NCBI RefSeq assembly: GCF_001941825.1
Contig: NZ_CP019038.1
Location: 4,216,001-4,280,000, forward strand
From: Massilia putida
GTDB taxonomy: Bacteria; Pseudomonadota; Gammaproteobacteria; Burkholderiales; Burkholderiaceae_D
Reading direction: 5' to 3'
Length of the DNA: 64,000 nucleotides
The notes under the pieces were generated by a model. The model was not told where the DNA came from and made no database searches. It saw only the letters and a list, made by a program, of their open reading frames with translations. The first letter of the stretch is position 1. Every line of letters begins with the position of its first letter. Shown here in pieces: positions 25,978 to 35,598 of the stretch. Position numbers and translations under genes: made by a program.

Positions 25978-26448
25978 TTATTTGATCCGGGTCAACGTCG
26001 GGCGGCCACCTTTTTTGGGTGGTTCGTTGTCGTCGTCGGGTGCATGCGACACCTCGGAGGTCTTGGCCGGGACGGCGGCCAGGCCAGGGGCCGGGCTGGC
26101 TGCCGGTTCCGGGGCGGAGGGCAGGTCGGCGGCCGTCGTCGTGACGTCGAAGGCCATGCCCTGGCCGTTTTCGTTGGCGTAGATGGCCAGCACGTTGTGC
26201 ACCGGGATGTACAGCTCGCGCGAGACGCCGTTGAAACGCGCTCGGAACGTGATCGCGTCGTTGTCCATTTTCAGCCCGGAGGTCGCGCCGTAGCTGATGT
26301 TGAGGATGATCTCGCCCTTTTTCACGTATTCCATCGGAACCGTGGTGGCGGCGTCGACCTTGACGGCCAGGTAAGGCGTGTAGCCGCTGTCCGTGCACCA
26401 TTCGTAGATGGCGCGCAGCAGGTACGGCTTGGTGGAGATGTCTGGCAT
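25978..26448 (-). CDS. sspB: ClpXP protease specificity-enhancing factor SspB
   Basis: 156 residues. The folded domain covers about 1-110: TKPYLLRAIYEWCTDSGYTPYLAV, the NISYGATSGLKMDNDAITF block and RELYIPVHNVLAIYANENGQGM, all SspB hallmarks. A flexible Pro/Ala-rich linker leads to a short basic C-terminal peptide (PPKKGGRPTLTRIK) that contacts ClpX. It delivers ssrA-tagged proteins to ClpXP. It is 89 bases downstream of sspA and in the same orientation, the standard pair. Confidence 0.95.
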   Translation of the reverse strand: MPDISTKPYLLRAIYEWCTDSGYTPYLAVKVDAATTVPMEYVKKGEIILNISYGATSGLKMDNDAITFRARFNGVSRELYIPVHNVLAIYANENGQGMAFDVTTTAADLPSAPEPAASPAPGLAAVPAKTSEVSHAPDDDNEPPKKGGRPTLTRIK

Positions 26449-26537
26449 GGTGTGATCGAAATGATGCGAGATGTTACACGCCAGTGTACTTCGATTCGCC
26501 CGCGGCGTCGTAAACTGGCGTGCAACGAAGGCGGCGC

Positions 26538-27149
26538 TCAGCGGCGCATGACCTTTTCGGACGGGGTCAGGGCTTCGATGTAGGCCGGACGCGAGAAGAT
26601 GCGCTCGGCGTACTTCATCAGCGGGGCCGCGGTCTTCGACAGTTCGATGCCGTAGTGGTCAAGACGCCACAGCAGCGGGGCGATGGCCACGTCCAGCATC
26701 GAGAACTCGTCGCCCAGCATGTACTTGTTCTTCAGGAACAGCGGGGCCAGCGTCGTCAGGCGGTCGCGGATTTCGGCTCTAGCCTTGTCGTGGCTCTTGT
26801 CGCCCACCTTGTTGCGCTCGTTTTCGAGCGTGTTGACGTGGACGAACAGTTCCTTCTCGAAATTGAACAGCATCAGGCGGGCACGGGCGCGCATGAGCGG
26901 GTCGGCCGGCATCAGCTGCGGATGCGGGAAGCGCTCGTCGATGTATTCGTTGATGATGTTCGATTCGTACAGAATCAGTTCGCGCTCGACCAGGATCGGC
27001 ACCTGGCCGTACGGATTCATCGTCGAGATGTCCTCGGGCTTGTTAAACAGGTCCACGTCGCGCACTTCGAAGTCCATGCCCTTTTCGAACAGGACCAGGC
27101 GGCAGCGCTGGGAGAACGGGCACGTGGTGCCGGAGTAGAGAACCATCAT
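26538..27149 (-). CDS. sspA: Stringent starvation protein A (GST-fold) SspA
   Basis: 203 residues. Thioredoxin-like N-terminal part begins MMVLYSGTTCPFSQRCRLVLFEKGMDFE; the conserved KPEDISTMNPYGQVPILVERELILYES and IDERFPHPQLMPADP follow, then an all-helical C-terminal domain. SspA is an RNA polymerase-associated factor rather than a detoxifying glutathione transferase. AAGGAAC lies ten bases upstream of the ATG. A possible -10 TATAAT sits at 27220-27225 between petC and this gene. Confidence 0.94.
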   Translation of the reverse strand: MMVLYSGTTCPFSQRCRLVLFEKGMDFEVRDVDLFNKPEDISTMNPYGQVPILVERELILYESNIINEYIDERFPHPQLMPADPLMRARARLMLFNFEKELFVHVNTLENERNKVGDKSHDKARAEIRDRLTTLAPLFLKNKYMLGDEFSMLDVAIAPLLWRLDHYGIELSKTAAPLMKYAERIFSRPAYIEALTPSEKVMRR

Positions 27150-27168
27150 GGTTTATAGTTCCTTCAAG

Positions 27169-27202
27169 AAACAAAGGGGTGAAGCGCCAGGCGGCTCACC
27201 CC
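27169..27202 (-). terminator. Hairpin with T-run after petC
   Basis: On the minus strand GGGGTGA and TCACCCC pair around a GC-rich loop (27176-27202) and are followed by TTTGTTT. It would end petABC transcripts before sspA. A TATAAT at 27220-27225 lies upstream of it, so it could also act as a leader hairpin for sspA. Confidence 0.6.
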
Positions 27203-27239
27203 GAATAGACATTACCCGCATTATAACCGGGCAATCAAC

Positions 27240-28001
27240 TCACTTTACGTCTTTCCAATAAGAAGCATTCAAAGACCAGGCCAGGAAAGCGAAGAAAGCG
27301 AGGAAAATCACGACGATCGCACCCAGGCGCTTGCGAAAGTCGCGCGCCGGTTCGGCCATCCAGTCCATGTATGCGACCAGATCGGCCACCTGCGAATCGA
27401 ACTCCTGCTGGCTTACCGTGCCCGGCGTCACTTGCTCGAAACCAGCGAAGTGGTGCACGGTCTTGCCCGGCTCGTGCGGATCCGGTTCCTCGACCATCTT
27501 GACCGTACGCACGCCCTGCAACTGCCACAACACGTGCGGCATGGCGACGTTCGGCATGACCAGGTTGTTCCAGCCGGTCGGGCGGGTATCGTCCTTATAG
27601 AAAGTGCGCAGGTAAGTGTAGATATAGTCGGGGCCGGAACCGGCGCCCGAGGCGCGCGCACGCGTGATCACCGACAGGTCCGGCGGCACGGCGCCGAACC
27701 AGGCTTTCGCATCCGCGGGACGCATCGCGATCGTCATCATGTCGCCCACCTTCTCGCCCGAGAACAGCAGGTTGTTCTTGATCTGGTCTTCGCTCAATCC
27801 CAGATCACGCAGGCGATTGTAGCGCATCGCCGATGCGGAATGACAGTTCAGGCAGTAGTTGACGAACAGCTTGGCGCCGTTTTGCAGCGAGGAGATATCG
27901 GTGCGTTCGGGCGCGCGGTCGAGCGGGAACGCCCCTTCGTTCGCGAACACGAATCCCGGCAGCAACGCCAGGATCGCGAGCAGTTTTTTCGAGAAAAGCA
28001 T
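27240..28001 (-). CDS. petC: Cytochrome c1 (bc1 complex)
   Basis: 253 residues. A signal peptide (MLFSKKLLAILALLPGFVFA) is followed by the haem motif CLNCHSASAMRYNRL near residue 55, the family strings FSGEKVGDMMTIAMRPADAKAWFG (with the probable Met ligand) and PDYIYTYLRTFY. A C-terminal transmembrane anchor (LGAIVVIFLAFFAFLAWSL) ends the protein. It carries electrons from the Rieske protein to soluble cytochrome c in the periplasm. AAGGA before the ATG. Third gene of petABC. Confidence 0.95.
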   Translation of the reverse strand: MLFSKKLLAILALLPGFVFANEGAFPLDRAPERTDISSLQNGAKLFVNYCLNCHSASAMRYNRLRDLGLSEDQIKNNLLFSGEKVGDMMTIAMRPADAKAWFGAVPPDLSVITRARASGAGSGPDYIYTYLRTFYKDDTRPTGWNNLVMPNVAMPHVLWQLQGVRTVKMVEEPDPHEPGKTVHHFAGFEQVTPGTVSQQEFDSQVADLVAYMDWMAEPARDFRKRLGAIVVIFLAFFAFLAWSLNASYWKDVK

Positions 28002-28053
28002 CTTGATGTCCTTTGGCTTGGGCGGAACACTGCCGGGGGCAGTGTTCCGGAAT

Positions 28054-29469
28054 TCAATGCGGGGTGAATGTGACGCGCTTCGGTACCGGCTTGAACCGGC
28101 CCATCTCGCTCCACCACGGCATCAGCAGGAAGAAGCTAAAGTACAGCAGGGTGCAGGCCTGGGCGACGAGCGTGTAGGCTGGCGTCGGCAACTGGGTGCC
28201 GAGGTAGCCGAGCGTCAGGAACGCCAGGAAGAACACGGCGTACACGGTCTTGTGCCAGCTCGGGCGGTAGCGGATCGACTTCACCGGCGAATGGTCCAGC
28301 CACGGCAGCAGGGCCAGGATCACGACGGCCGAGCCGAACAGCACGACGCCCCAGAATTTCGCGTCCAGCACCTGCGGCAGCATGCCGATCTCGGCCAGGA
28401 TGGCGATCACGGTCACCACGATCTTGGTCTTGTACGACAGGCGCGAACGGAGCCAGATGAACACGACATACGCCGCCACGCCGGCCATCACGACCCACAT
28501 GAAGTCCGAGGTCGTCGCACGCAGCACGGAATAGAACGGCGTGAAGTACCACGTCGGCGCGATGTGCGGCGGGGTCTTGAGCGAGTCGGCCGGCAGGAAG
28601 TTGTTGTATTCCAGGAAGTAGCCGCCCATTTCCGGCGCAAAGAACACGACGCTGCTGAAGATCAGCAGGAACATCGAGACGCCGAACAAGTCCTTGGTCG
28701 TGTAGTACGGGTGCGAGGGGATCGTATCGACGCCGTGGCCGTCCGGCCCCAGGTTTTCCTTGACCTCGATGCCGTCGGGGTTGTTCGAGCCGACTTCGTG
28801 CAGGGCGATCAGGTGCGCGGCGACGAGGCCCAGCAGCACCAGCGGGATCGCGATCACGTGGAAGGCGAAGAAGCGGTTCAGGGTGGCGTCCGACACGACG
28901 TAATCGCCGCGGATCCACAGCGACAGGTCCGGGCCGATGAACGGGATGGCGCTGAACAGGTTCACGATCACCTGGGCGCCCCAGTACGACATCTGGCCCC
29001 ACGGCAGCAGGTAGCCGAAGAAGGCCTCGGCCATCAGGCACAGGAAGATTGCGAAGCCGAACAGCCAGATCAGCTCGCGCGGCTTGCGGTACGAACCGTA
29101 CAGCAGGCCGCGGGTCATGTGCAGGTACACGACGATGAAGAAGGCCGAGGCGCCCGTCGAGTGCATGTAGCGCACGAGCCAGCCCCACGGGACTTCACGC
29201 ATGATGTATTCGACCGAGCCGAACGCGAGGCCGGCGTCCGGCTTGTAGTGCATGGTCAGGAAGATGCCGGTGACGATCTGCATCACCAGGATCAGCATCG
29301 CCAGCGAGCCGAACAGATACCAGATGTTGAAGTTTTTCGGGGCGTAGTAGCGGCCCCACTGGTCGTTCCACAGCTTCGACAGCGGGAAGCGGTCATCGAC
29401 CCAGGCCAGGGCCCGGTGGCTTTTCGGCGCGTCGGCCGGGAGTTTGGTTTCCTTGAACGCTGCGCCCAT
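28054..29469 (-). CDS. petB: Cytochrome b (bc1 complex)
   Basis: 471 residues with about nine transmembrane helices. Haem-binding helices are visible: MHYKPDAG, WLVRYMHSTGASAFFIVVYLHM, then AFHVIAIPLVLLGLVAAHLIALHE. GYLLPWGQMSYWGA is the Qo-site helix. The usual PEWY motif reads PTWYFTPFYSVLRA near residue 298, with Thr in place of Glu. It forms the quinol oxidation and reduction sites of the complex. It starts two bases after the petA stop, so translation is likely coupled. Confidence 0.95.
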   Translation of the reverse strand: MGAAFKETKLPADAPKSHRALAWVDDRFPLSKLWNDQWGRYYAPKNFNIWYLFGSLAMLILVMQIVTGIFLTMHYKPDAGLAFGSVEYIMREVPWGWLVRYMHSTGASAFFIVVYLHMTRGLLYGSYRKPRELIWLFGFAIFLCLMAEAFFGYLLPWGQMSYWGAQVIVNLFSAIPFIGPDLSLWIRGDYVVSDATLNRFFAFHVIAIPLVLLGLVAAHLIALHEVGSNNPDGIEVKENLGPDGHGVDTIPSHPYYTTKDLFGVSMFLLIFSSVVFFAPEMGGYFLEYNNFLPADSLKTPPHIAPTWYFTPFYSVLRATTSDFMWVVMAGVAAYVVFIWLRSRLSYKTKIVVTVIAILAEIGMLPQVLDAKFWGVVLFGSAVVILALLPWLDHSPVKSIRYRPSWHKTVYAVFFLAFLTLGYLGTQLPTPAYTLVAQACTLLYFSFFLLMPWWSEMGRFKPVPKRVTFTPH

Positions 29470-29470
29470 C

Positions 29471-30084
29471 TTATGCCTCGCCTTTCTCGTCTTTGCCGAT
29501 CAAGATCTTGTTGTCGGACAGGTACATGTACGGGGGACGTCAAGGTTGGCCGGGGCCGGCTTGTTCTTGAAGACGCGGCCCGACAGGTCGAACGTCGATC
29601 CGTGGCAGGGGCAGAGGAAGCCGCCGTGCCAGTCGTCCGGCAGGTTCGGCTGGGGACCTTCGGCAAAGCGGGCGGAGGGCGAGCAGCCCAGGTGGGAGCA
29701 GATGCCGACGACGACGAGGACTTCCTTGTGTTTCTCGTACGCGCGGAATTCGTTCTTCGCGTATGCCGGCACCGGCATTTGATAGGGTTTATCGGAATTC
29801 GGATCAGCGACCAGATTGTCGTTCTTCGGCAGACTGGCCAGCATTTCGGGCGTGCGGCGGAGGATCCACACGGGCTTGCCGCGCCACTCCACGACTTTCA
29901 ATTCGCCCGGCTTGACGTCGGAAATATCCGCTTCGACCGGAGCACCGGCCGCCTTCGCTCGTTCGGAGGGCTGCAACGTACTGACCAGCACCCCGGCCGT
30001 TGAAACACCGACAACGCCACCCGCCGCGCATGTAGCCACGAGCAAGCCTCGCCGGCCTGAATCGACCTGCTTCTCATTACTCAT
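29471..30084 (-). CDS. petA: Rieske iron-sulfur protein, with a late one-base frameshift
   Basis: An N-terminal Tat-type leader (GRRGLLVATCAAGGVVGVSTAG) precedes the Rieske fold. The cluster motifs CSHLGCSP and CPCHGSTFDLSGRVF are intact. After PANLDVP the given frame runs into RTCTCPTTRS and stops at 29500. Adding one base to the G5 run at 29532-29536 restores PPYMYLSDNKILIGKDEKGEA with a stop at 29471-29473, just before petB. So only the last 20 or so residues are altered. A homopolymer error in the assembly or a recent mutation both fit. I chose the ATG at 30084, with GGAG seven bases upstream. Confidence 0.88.
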
Positions 30085-30348
30085 ACCAACTCCATTCGTC
30101 AAATGCGAAATGTTGCAATGCAATACGTTGCAATAGGGTATTAACCTTTTATGCAACGGTCGATTATATGTGAACAGTTTTGCAAATTAAAGAAAAAACG
30201 TTTGCATTGTCGCGACGCTTCCCAAATGCTCATTTTTGCGATAGGGGCCCCGACCACATGCTCATCTCGGCCGTCGGGTGCACTGCACGTTTCCTGTATC
30301 ATCGCTGTGAACCTGGCAAGGTTTTTAAAAACACAAAGGAGGTCTGGG

Positions 30349-30789
30349 ATGGCTATGATGGAAGAGTTCAAAAAGTTCGCGATGAAAGGCAACGTCGTCG
30401 ACCTGGCGGTCGGTGTGATCATCGGCGGCGCGTTCGGACGTATTGTCGATTCTCTCGTGCAGGACGTCATCATGCCGCCGATCGGCAAGCTGTTCGGCGG
30501 ACTCGATTTCGCCAGCTACTACGTCCCGCTCAACGGCCAGCCATACGGCCTGCCGCTGGCCGAAGCCAAGAAGGCTGGCGCCGTGCTGGCGTACGGTAAC
30601 TTCTTCACCATCCTGCTGAACTTCCTGATCCTCGCGTTCGTGATCTTCCAGATGGTGCGCCTGATGAATCGCATGCGCGCGCCGTTCACCAAGGCCGAGG
30701 AAGCGCAGCAGGCGGCCGCTGCAGTGGCAACGTCGGAAGAGGTCGTTCTGCTGCGTGAAATCCGCGATGCGCTGACGCTGAAGCGATAG
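30349..30789 (+). CDS. mscL: Large-conductance mechanosensitive channel MscL
   Basis: 146 residues. The family start [45 protein letters not shown] forms TM1, and [22 protein letters not shown] forms TM2. The C-terminal helix ([10 protein letters not shown]) is the bundle that follows in pentameric MscL. It opens under membrane tension to release solutes on osmotic downshock. AAAGGAGG at 30335-30342 fixes the ATG at 30349. It is divergent from petA. Confidence 0.96.
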   Translation: MAMMEEFKKFAMKGNVVDLAVGVIIGGAFGRIVDSLVQDVIMPPIGKLFGGLDFASYYVPLNGQPYGLPLAEAKKAGAVLAYGNFFTILLNFLILAFVIFQMVRLMNRMRAPFTKAEEAQQAAAAVATSEEVVLLREIRDALTLKR

Positions 30790-30805
30790 CCGCGGGAGCC
30801 GTCCG

Positions 30806-31957
30806 ATGCGCCGCTACTGGCTGCTGTTCGCCCAGACCGTCACGATCGCCCTCGGCATCTACGTCGTGATCGCGGCGCTGCGGCCAGAGTGGACCGGGCG
30901 TGCGCCCACGCAGGTGGGCATCGGCGGGCCGGGGCCGGCAGTGCCGGTGCTGCAGGCACCCGCCGGAGAACCGGCGCCGGCCAGCTACCGCGACGCGGCC
31001 AGCCGCGCCATGCCGGCCGTCGTCAACATCCTCACCAGCAAGGCGCTGCGCGAGGCCCATCCGCTGCTGAAAGACCCGTTCTTCCGGCGGTTTTTCGGCG
31101 ACAAGATGCCGCCGCAGGAACAGATGGCCAGCCTGGGTTCCGGCGTGATCGTCAGCGGCGACGGCTATATCCTGACCAATTACCATGTCGTCGAAGGCGC
31201 CGACGAGATCGAGGTCGGCCTGGCCGACGGCCGCAAGTCGGCCGCCAGCGTCGTCGGCACCGATCCGGAAACGGACTTGGCCGTCATCCGCATCAAGGCC
31301 GATAAATTGCCCGTGATCGTGCTGGGCGACATCAATCAGGCGCGCGTGGGCGACGTCGTGCTGGCGATCGGCAATCCGTTCGGCGTGGGCCAGACCGTCA
31401 CGCTCGGCATCATTTCCGCGCTGGGCCGCAACAACCTGCACATCAACCATTTCGAGAATTTTATTCAGACGGACGCCGCCATCAACTTCGGCAACTCGGG
31501 CGGAGCGCTCGTCGATGCGCGCGGCAACCTGCTGGGCATCAACTCGGCCATTTATTCGCAGACGGGCGGCTCGGTCGGGATCGGCTTTGCGATTCCCGTG
31601 TCGACGGCGAAGTCCGTGCTCGATTCCATCATCAAGCATGGCCAGGTCGTGCGCGGCTGGATCGGCGTCGAATCGCAGGACATCACGCCCGAAATCGCCG
31701 ACAGCTTCGGCCTCGCGCGCGACCGCGGCGCCATCATCGCGGGCGTCGTGCGCGGCGGCCCGGCCGACCGCGCCGGCATGCGGCCGGGCGACATCCTGTT
31801 GGCCGTGCAAGGCAAAAAAGTGAGCAACACCAACGACATGATGAACCTCATCGCGGACCTGCCGCCCGGCGGCAAGGCCCAGATGACGGTGATGCGCAAG
31901 AACCGCGAGACGACCATCGACGTCACCGTCGGCCGCCGCCCGCGTCAAACCCCTTGA
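30806..31957 (+). CDS. HtrA-type periplasmic serine protease (DegS/DegQ-like)
   Basis: 383 residues. A single N-terminal hydrophobic segment (residues 5-25) anchors or exports it. The trypsin-like domain has all three catalytic residues: His in ILTNYHVVEGA, Asp in ETDLAVIRI, Ser in NFGNSGGALVDA. One PDZ domain covers about 285-375 (IIAGVVRGGPADRAGMRPGDILLAVQGK). With one PDZ and an uncleaved-looking leader it is closer in layout to DegS than to DegP. It follows mscL by 16 bases and may be cotranscribed with it. Confidence 0.92.
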   Translation: MRRYWLLFAQTVTIALGIYVVIAALRPEWTGRAPTQVGIGGPGPAVPVLQAPAGEPAPASYRDAASRAMPAVVNILTSKALREAHPLLKDPFFRRFFGDKMPPQEQMASLGSGVIVSGDGYILTNYHVVEGADEIEVGLADGRKSAASVVGTDPETDLAVIRIKADKLPVIVLGDINQARVGDVVLAIGNPFGVGQTVTLGIISALGRNNLHINHFENFIQTDAAINFGNSGGALVDARGNLLGINSAIYSQTGGSVGIGFAIPVSTAKSVLDSIIKHGQVVRGWIGVESQDITPEIADSFGLARDRGAIIAGVVRGGPADRAGMRPGDILLAVQGKKVSNTNDMMNLIADLPPGGKAQMTVMRKNRETTIDVTVGRRPRQTP

Positions 31958-31972
31958 TTATCCGGACTTTCC

Positions 31973-32659
31973 ATGCACCTGCGCGACCTCACGCAATTTC
32001 TTTCCGAACTCAAAGAGAACAACACCCGGCCCTGGTTCATCATGAACAAGCCCCGCTACGACATCCTGCGGGCCGAATTCATGGAAGTGCTGACGGAACT
32101 CATCAAGGAGGTCGGCAGGTTCGACAAGCAGGTCGTCGCCTGCGACCCCAAGAAGGCGATGTTCCGCTTCCAGCGCGATACCCGCTTTTCGCACGACAAG
32201 ACGCCGTATAAGACGCATTTCTCGGCCGGGATCGCACCCGGCAACAAGCGCCGTCCCAGCGAAGGCGGCGGGCCGACCTATTACTTCCACATCGAATCCG
32301 ACGGCACGCTGCTGTACGGCGCCGGCGAATACCTGCCGCCGGCAGCGCGTCTGAAGGCGATCCGCGAGCACGTCGTCAACGATGCGACAGGTTTCGCCAA
32401 AATGTTGAAGAATAAACATCTGCGCGAGGCGTATGGCGACCTGCAGCCGGAAGACAAATTGCAACGCCCGCCGAAAGGATTCGATCCGAACCATCCGCTG
32501 GTCGAATACCTGAAGCTCAAGAGCTATTTTGTCTGGAACGAAGAGAAGCTGGACATCAACGCCCCGGACAAGCTCGTGCCACAGCTCGCGCAGGGATTCA
32601 AGGACGCCACCGCGCTCGTCACCTGGCTGCGCGGGGTGCCGCAGACATTCGAAGAGTAA
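31973..32659 (+). CDS. DUF2461/TIGR02453 family protein
   Basis: 228 residues. Conserved pieces include FLSELKENNTRPWFIMNKPRY, FRFQRDTRFSHDKTPYKTHFSAGI, YYFHIESDGTLLYGAGEYLP and GFDPNHPLVEYLKLKSYF, which are the hallmarks of this family of uncharacterised cytosolic proteins. No enzymatic activity is established as far as I recall. It is transcribed with the protease and the cupin gene downstream. Confidence 0.9.
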   Translation: MHLRDLTQFLSELKENNTRPWFIMNKPRYDILRAEFMEVLTELIKEVGRFDKQVVACDPKKAMFRFQRDTRFSHDKTPYKTHFSAGIAPGNKRRPSEGGGPTYYFHIESDGTLLYGAGEYLPPAARLKAIREHVVNDATGFAKMLKNKHLREAYGDLQPEDKLQRPPKGFDPNHPLVEYLKLKSYFVWNEEKLDINAPDKLVPQLAQGFKDATALVTWLRGVPQTFEE

Positions 32660-32671
32660 AGGGAGTCACAC

Positions 32672-33043
32672 ATGGCGTTACACCACGCAGTATCGGGTGA
32701 GCGGATCGCACTCCAGCGGGGCGAAGACGACATCGCGAACTTCACGTCGATCGCATTGATCAAGACCGATCACATGGAATTGATCCGGCTCGTGATACCC
32801 AAGGAAAAACCGATGCCGGAGCACTGGGTCGAAGGCGAGATGACGTTGCTGTGCCTGGAGGGCGAGATTGCGTTCCAGGCCCACGGCCGCACGACCATCC
32901 TGCGACCGAACGAGATGGTGTATCTGGCCGGCGGCGAACCGCATGCGATCCAGGCCAACCAGGATGCGGTCGCGCTGCTGACCATCTTGCTGCATCCGGG
33001 CGATAACGCGGGCGGGCCGACGCGGAACGCGCCGGCGGCGTAG
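32672..33043 (+). CDS. Small cupin-fold protein
   Basis: 123 residues. A single cupin barrel: EHWVEGEMTLLCLEGEIAFQAHGR corresponds to cupin motif 1, and LRPNEMVYLAGGEPHAIQANQDAVALLTIL to motif 2 with a conserved His. Motif 1 has one His and a Glu, so metal binding is possible but the set of ligands is incomplete. No pathway is suggested by neighbours. GGGAG lies before the ATG; the gene ends eight bases from gpsA, with which it converges. Confidence 0.8.
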   Translation: MALHHAVSGERIALQRGEDDIANFTSIALIKTDHMELIRLVIPKEKPMPEHWVEGEMTLLCLEGEIAFQAHGRTTILRPNEMVYLAGGEPHAIQANQDAVALLTILLHPGDNAGGPTRNAPAA

Positions 33044-33051
33044 CCCCGGGA

Positions 33052-34104
33052 TCAGGCCAGTTCGTCGCGCGGGTCCCGCGCCAACAGCCTGCCCACCATA
33101 TCGCTGGCGGAATCGCCATCGAACAACACGCCGGCCACCGCATTGGTGATCGGCATGTCGACGCCCAGCCTGGCCGCGAGCTCGCGCACGGCCTTGGCGC
33201 AGGGCACGCCTTCGGCCACATGGCCGAGTTCGCGGACGATGGTGTCGAGCGGCTTGCCCTGGGCCAGTGCCAGGCCCACGCGGCGGTTGCGCGACAGGTC
33301 GCCCGTGCATGTCAGGATCAGGTCGCCCATCCCCGTCAGCCCCATGAAGGTGCCCGCATGGCCGCCCAGCGCCAGGCCGAGGCGGGTGATTTCCGCGAGA
33401 CCGCGCGTGATCAGCGCGGCGCGCGCGTTCAATCCCAGCCCCAGGCCGTCGGCCGTGCCGGTGGCGATGGCGAGGATGTTCTTGACGGCGCCACCCACTT
33501 CCACGCCGACCATGTCATCGCAGGAATACACGCGGATATTGCCGCCATGCACGAGCGCGACGACACGCTCGCGCAGTGCCTTGTCGGTCGACGCCACCGT
33601 CAGCGCGCACGGCAGGCCGCGCGCCACTTCCTGGGCGAACGACGGACCGGACAGTGCAGCGCCCGGCACGGCATCGCCCAGCACCTCGCGCACGACCTGG
33701 TGCGGCAGCAGGCCGGTCTCGTATTCGAAACCCTTGCACAGCCAGACGATGTTCGGAATGGCGCGGCCCTTCAGTTGCTGCAGGAGCGGACGCAGGCCGG
33801 CCACGGGGCAGGCGGCGATCAGCAGCGGTTCGGCACCGGGTTGCGCCGCAGCGTCGCCTACGCGCATGTCGACGACATGGGCGACGGCCGCGTCGAAGTC
33901 GGCCGTGACGTTCAGGCCGTCCGGCAACCGGAAGCCGGGCAGGTAATGGGTGTTTTCGCGCGCGCCGGCGGCTTGCGCCATCTGCGCGGGATTGCGTCCC
34001 CACAGCAGGACGTCGTGGCGCGCGGCGAGCGCGATCGCCACCGCCGTGCCCCAGGCGCCGGCACCGAGGACGGTGATCTTTTGGGGTGGTTTCGGTTCGT
34101 GCAT
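33052..34104 (-). CDS. gpsA: Glycerol-3-phosphate dehydrogenase [NAD(P)+]
   Basis: 350 residues. Rossmann motif [18 protein letters not shown] opens the protein. Family strings [52 protein letters not shown] (catalytic Lys), [23 protein letters not shown] and EGVPCAKAV are all present. It reduces dihydroxyacetone phosphate to sn-glycerol-3-phosphate for phospholipid synthesis. A run of about 20 residues (near 80-105) is somewhat longer than in E. coli. The ATG at 34104 gives the standard N-terminus. It sits in a secB-SH3-gpsA direction group. Confidence 0.95.
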   Translation of the reverse strand: MHEPKPPQKITVLGAGAWGTAVAIALAARHDVLLWGRNPAQMAQAAGARENTHYLPGFRLPDGLNVTADFDAAVAHVVDMRVGDAAAQPGAEPLLIAACPVAGLRPLLQQLKGRAIPNIVWLCKGFEYETGLLPHQVVREVLGDAVPGAALSGPSFAQEVARGLPCALTVASTDKALRERVVALVHGGNIRVYSCDDMVGVEVGGAVKNILAIATGTADGLGLGLNARAALITRGLAEITRLGLALGGHAGTFMGLTGMGDLILTCTGDLSRNRRVGLALAQGKPLDTIVRELGHVAEGVPCAKAVRELAARLGVDMPITNAVAGVLFDGDSASDMVGRLLARDPRDELA

Positions 34105-34115
34105 GGAAGAACGGG

Positions 34116-34571
34116 CTAGATGCCCCAGATGTCGGACGCTTTGACGTAGCCGCCGATGCCGTCGCGGTGGCGCACGCGCACCCAGTTGCCGGCTTCCGGA
34201 TCGACGAGTTCGAGGAGGACGTTCTTTTCGGCCGTCATCACGACGGGCGCATTGTCGTCGGGCGCCGAGCGCACCTTGGCGGATGCGGCACGCACGATGA
34301 CGTTGCGCCGGGCCGACAGGTTCTTCGCTTCGGTCCAGGCCATGTCGCCGGAAGCGTCGCGCACCTTGACCCAGTCGCCATAGCTGAGGACCACCTCGAC
34401 CGGCATGCCGCTGGGGGCGATGAACAGCTTGCCGCTCCGGCTGGACGGGGCTTCGTACAGGATCACGGCATGCGCGCCGACCGTCTTGAAATCGAACGCG
34501 GCGGCCGCGCACGATGCCAGCAGCAGCAAGGTGCCTGCGATGAGTCGATGGCGGAAACGGATGGGGCGCAT
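34116..34571 (-). CDS. Secreted protein with two bacterial SH3 domains
   Basis: 151 residues with a signal peptide ([18 protein letters not shown]). Two SH3_3-type repeats follow: [23 protein letters not shown] with [26 protein letters not shown], then [22 protein letters not shown] with [24 protein letters not shown]. Such proteins bind peptidoglycan or partners in the periplasm. It ends 12 bases upstream of gpsA and is probably in the same transcript. Confidence 0.87.
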   Translation of the reverse strand: MRPIRFRHRLIAGTLLLLASCAAAAFDFKTVGAHAVILYEAPSSRSGKLFIAPSGMPVEVVLSYGDWVKVRDASGDMAWTEAKNLSARRNVIVRAASAKVRSAPDDNAPVVMTAEKNVLLELVDPEAGNWVRVRHRDGIGGYVKASDIWGI

Positions 34572-34702
34572 GTGGGCCTTTGATTACGGTACACGCAGGA
34601 CCGGGCTGGATCGACCGGCAATGAAGCGTGTCGGCAAAAGCGCGTCAATGAAACGAGGCGTCCGGCCCCGCCCTGGACGGGCGGCGCGGGACGCCCGGGA
34701 TA

Positions 34703-35176
34703 TTACTGGTTACCAGCCGGCGTGCCTGCTGCGGCAGCCTGCTCGGCCAGCGCCTGGCGGCGCTGCTGGTAGAACACTTCGAAGTTGATCTCGGCCAGGT
34801 GGACCGGCGGGAAACCGGCACGGGTGATCACGTCGGCGATGTTTGCACGCAGGTAAGGATAGATGATGTTCGGGCAACCGATGCCCAGCAGAGGATCCAT
34901 CTGCTCGGCGGGGATGTTGCGGGCTTCGAAGATACCTGCCTGCTTGCCTTCGGCCAGGAAAGCGACCTTGTCCTTGACCTTGGCGGTGACGGTGATGGTG
35001 ACGGTCGATTCGTAGATGCCGTCGGCGATGCCTTCGGCGCCGACGTCCAGCGAGACCTCGATCGTCGGGGCTTCCTGCTCCAGGAAGATCGCCGGGGAAT
35101 TCGGTTGTTCCAGCGACAGATCCTTCAGGTAGATACGCTGGATTTGGAATACGGGTTGCAGGTTTTCGTCAGCCAT
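34703..35176 (-). CDS. secB: Protein-export chaperone SecB
   Basis: 157 residues. [19 protein letters not shown] is the family start, followed by LEVSLDVG-like beta strands, [55 protein letters not shown], which is highly characteristic. It holds secretory precursors unfolded for SecA. The frame is open 12 codons further up, but the ATG at 35176 gives the standard MADENLQP start. It follows grxC by 135 bases. Confidence 0.96.
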   Translation of the reverse strand: MADENLQPVFQIQRIYLKDLSLEQPNSPAIFLEQEAPTIEVSLDVGAEGIADGIYESTVTITVTAKVKDKVAFLAEGKQAGIFEARNIPAEQMDPLLGIGCPNIIYPYLRANIADVITRAGFPPVHLAEINFEVFYQQRRQALAEQAAAAGTPAGNQ

Positions 35177-35311
35177 GGAACGCTTTCGTGTAATTTTTAA
35201 GAAGAATGGCAAAGCCTGCCATTCGAGGTGCTTGACTTGTCAAGGCGCCGGCAATTGTATCAAAACCAATTCGGTTTCAGTAGTTGACGGAGCCCTGCTT
35301 GACCTGCTGAT

Positions 35312-35581
35312 TCAGGCTGCGCTGCCGTTGAGCAGCGGGTCCAGGCGGCCGGCCTGGTCGAGGGCGTACAGATCGTCGAAGCCGCCCACGTGGGTGTCGC
35401 CCACGTAGATTTGCGGCACGGTACGGCGGCCGGTACGCTGCATCATGATGGCGCGCTGTTCCGGGTCAAGGTCGACGCGGATGCGTTCGATGTCGGTCAC
35501 GCCCTTGGCTTCCAGCAGGCGCTCGGCGCGTACGCAGTAGGGGCAGCTGGCAGTGTGATAGAGGACAACATGGGCTGTCAT
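35312..35581 (-). CDS. grxC: Glutaredoxin 3
   Basis: 89 residues. VVLYHTASCPYCVRAERLLEAKGV contains the active-site CPYC, and RRTVPQIYVGDTHVGGFDDLYAL contains the TVP cis-proline loop and the GG motif. It is a glutathione-dependent disulfide reductase. AAAGGAT lies before the ATG. It is in the common rhodanese-grxC-secB order of this group of bacteria. Confidence 0.95.
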   Translation of the reverse strand: MTAHVVLYHTASCPYCVRAERLLEAKGVTDIERIRVDLDPEQRAIMMQRTGRRTVPQIYVGDTHVGGFDDLYALDQAGRLDPLLNGSAA

Positions 35582-35598
35582 GGCAGAATCCTTTCAAA

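Noticed and set aside
27859..30003. 714-codon plus-strand open frame
   Set aside because: Antisense of petC, petB and petA, whose motifs are complete.
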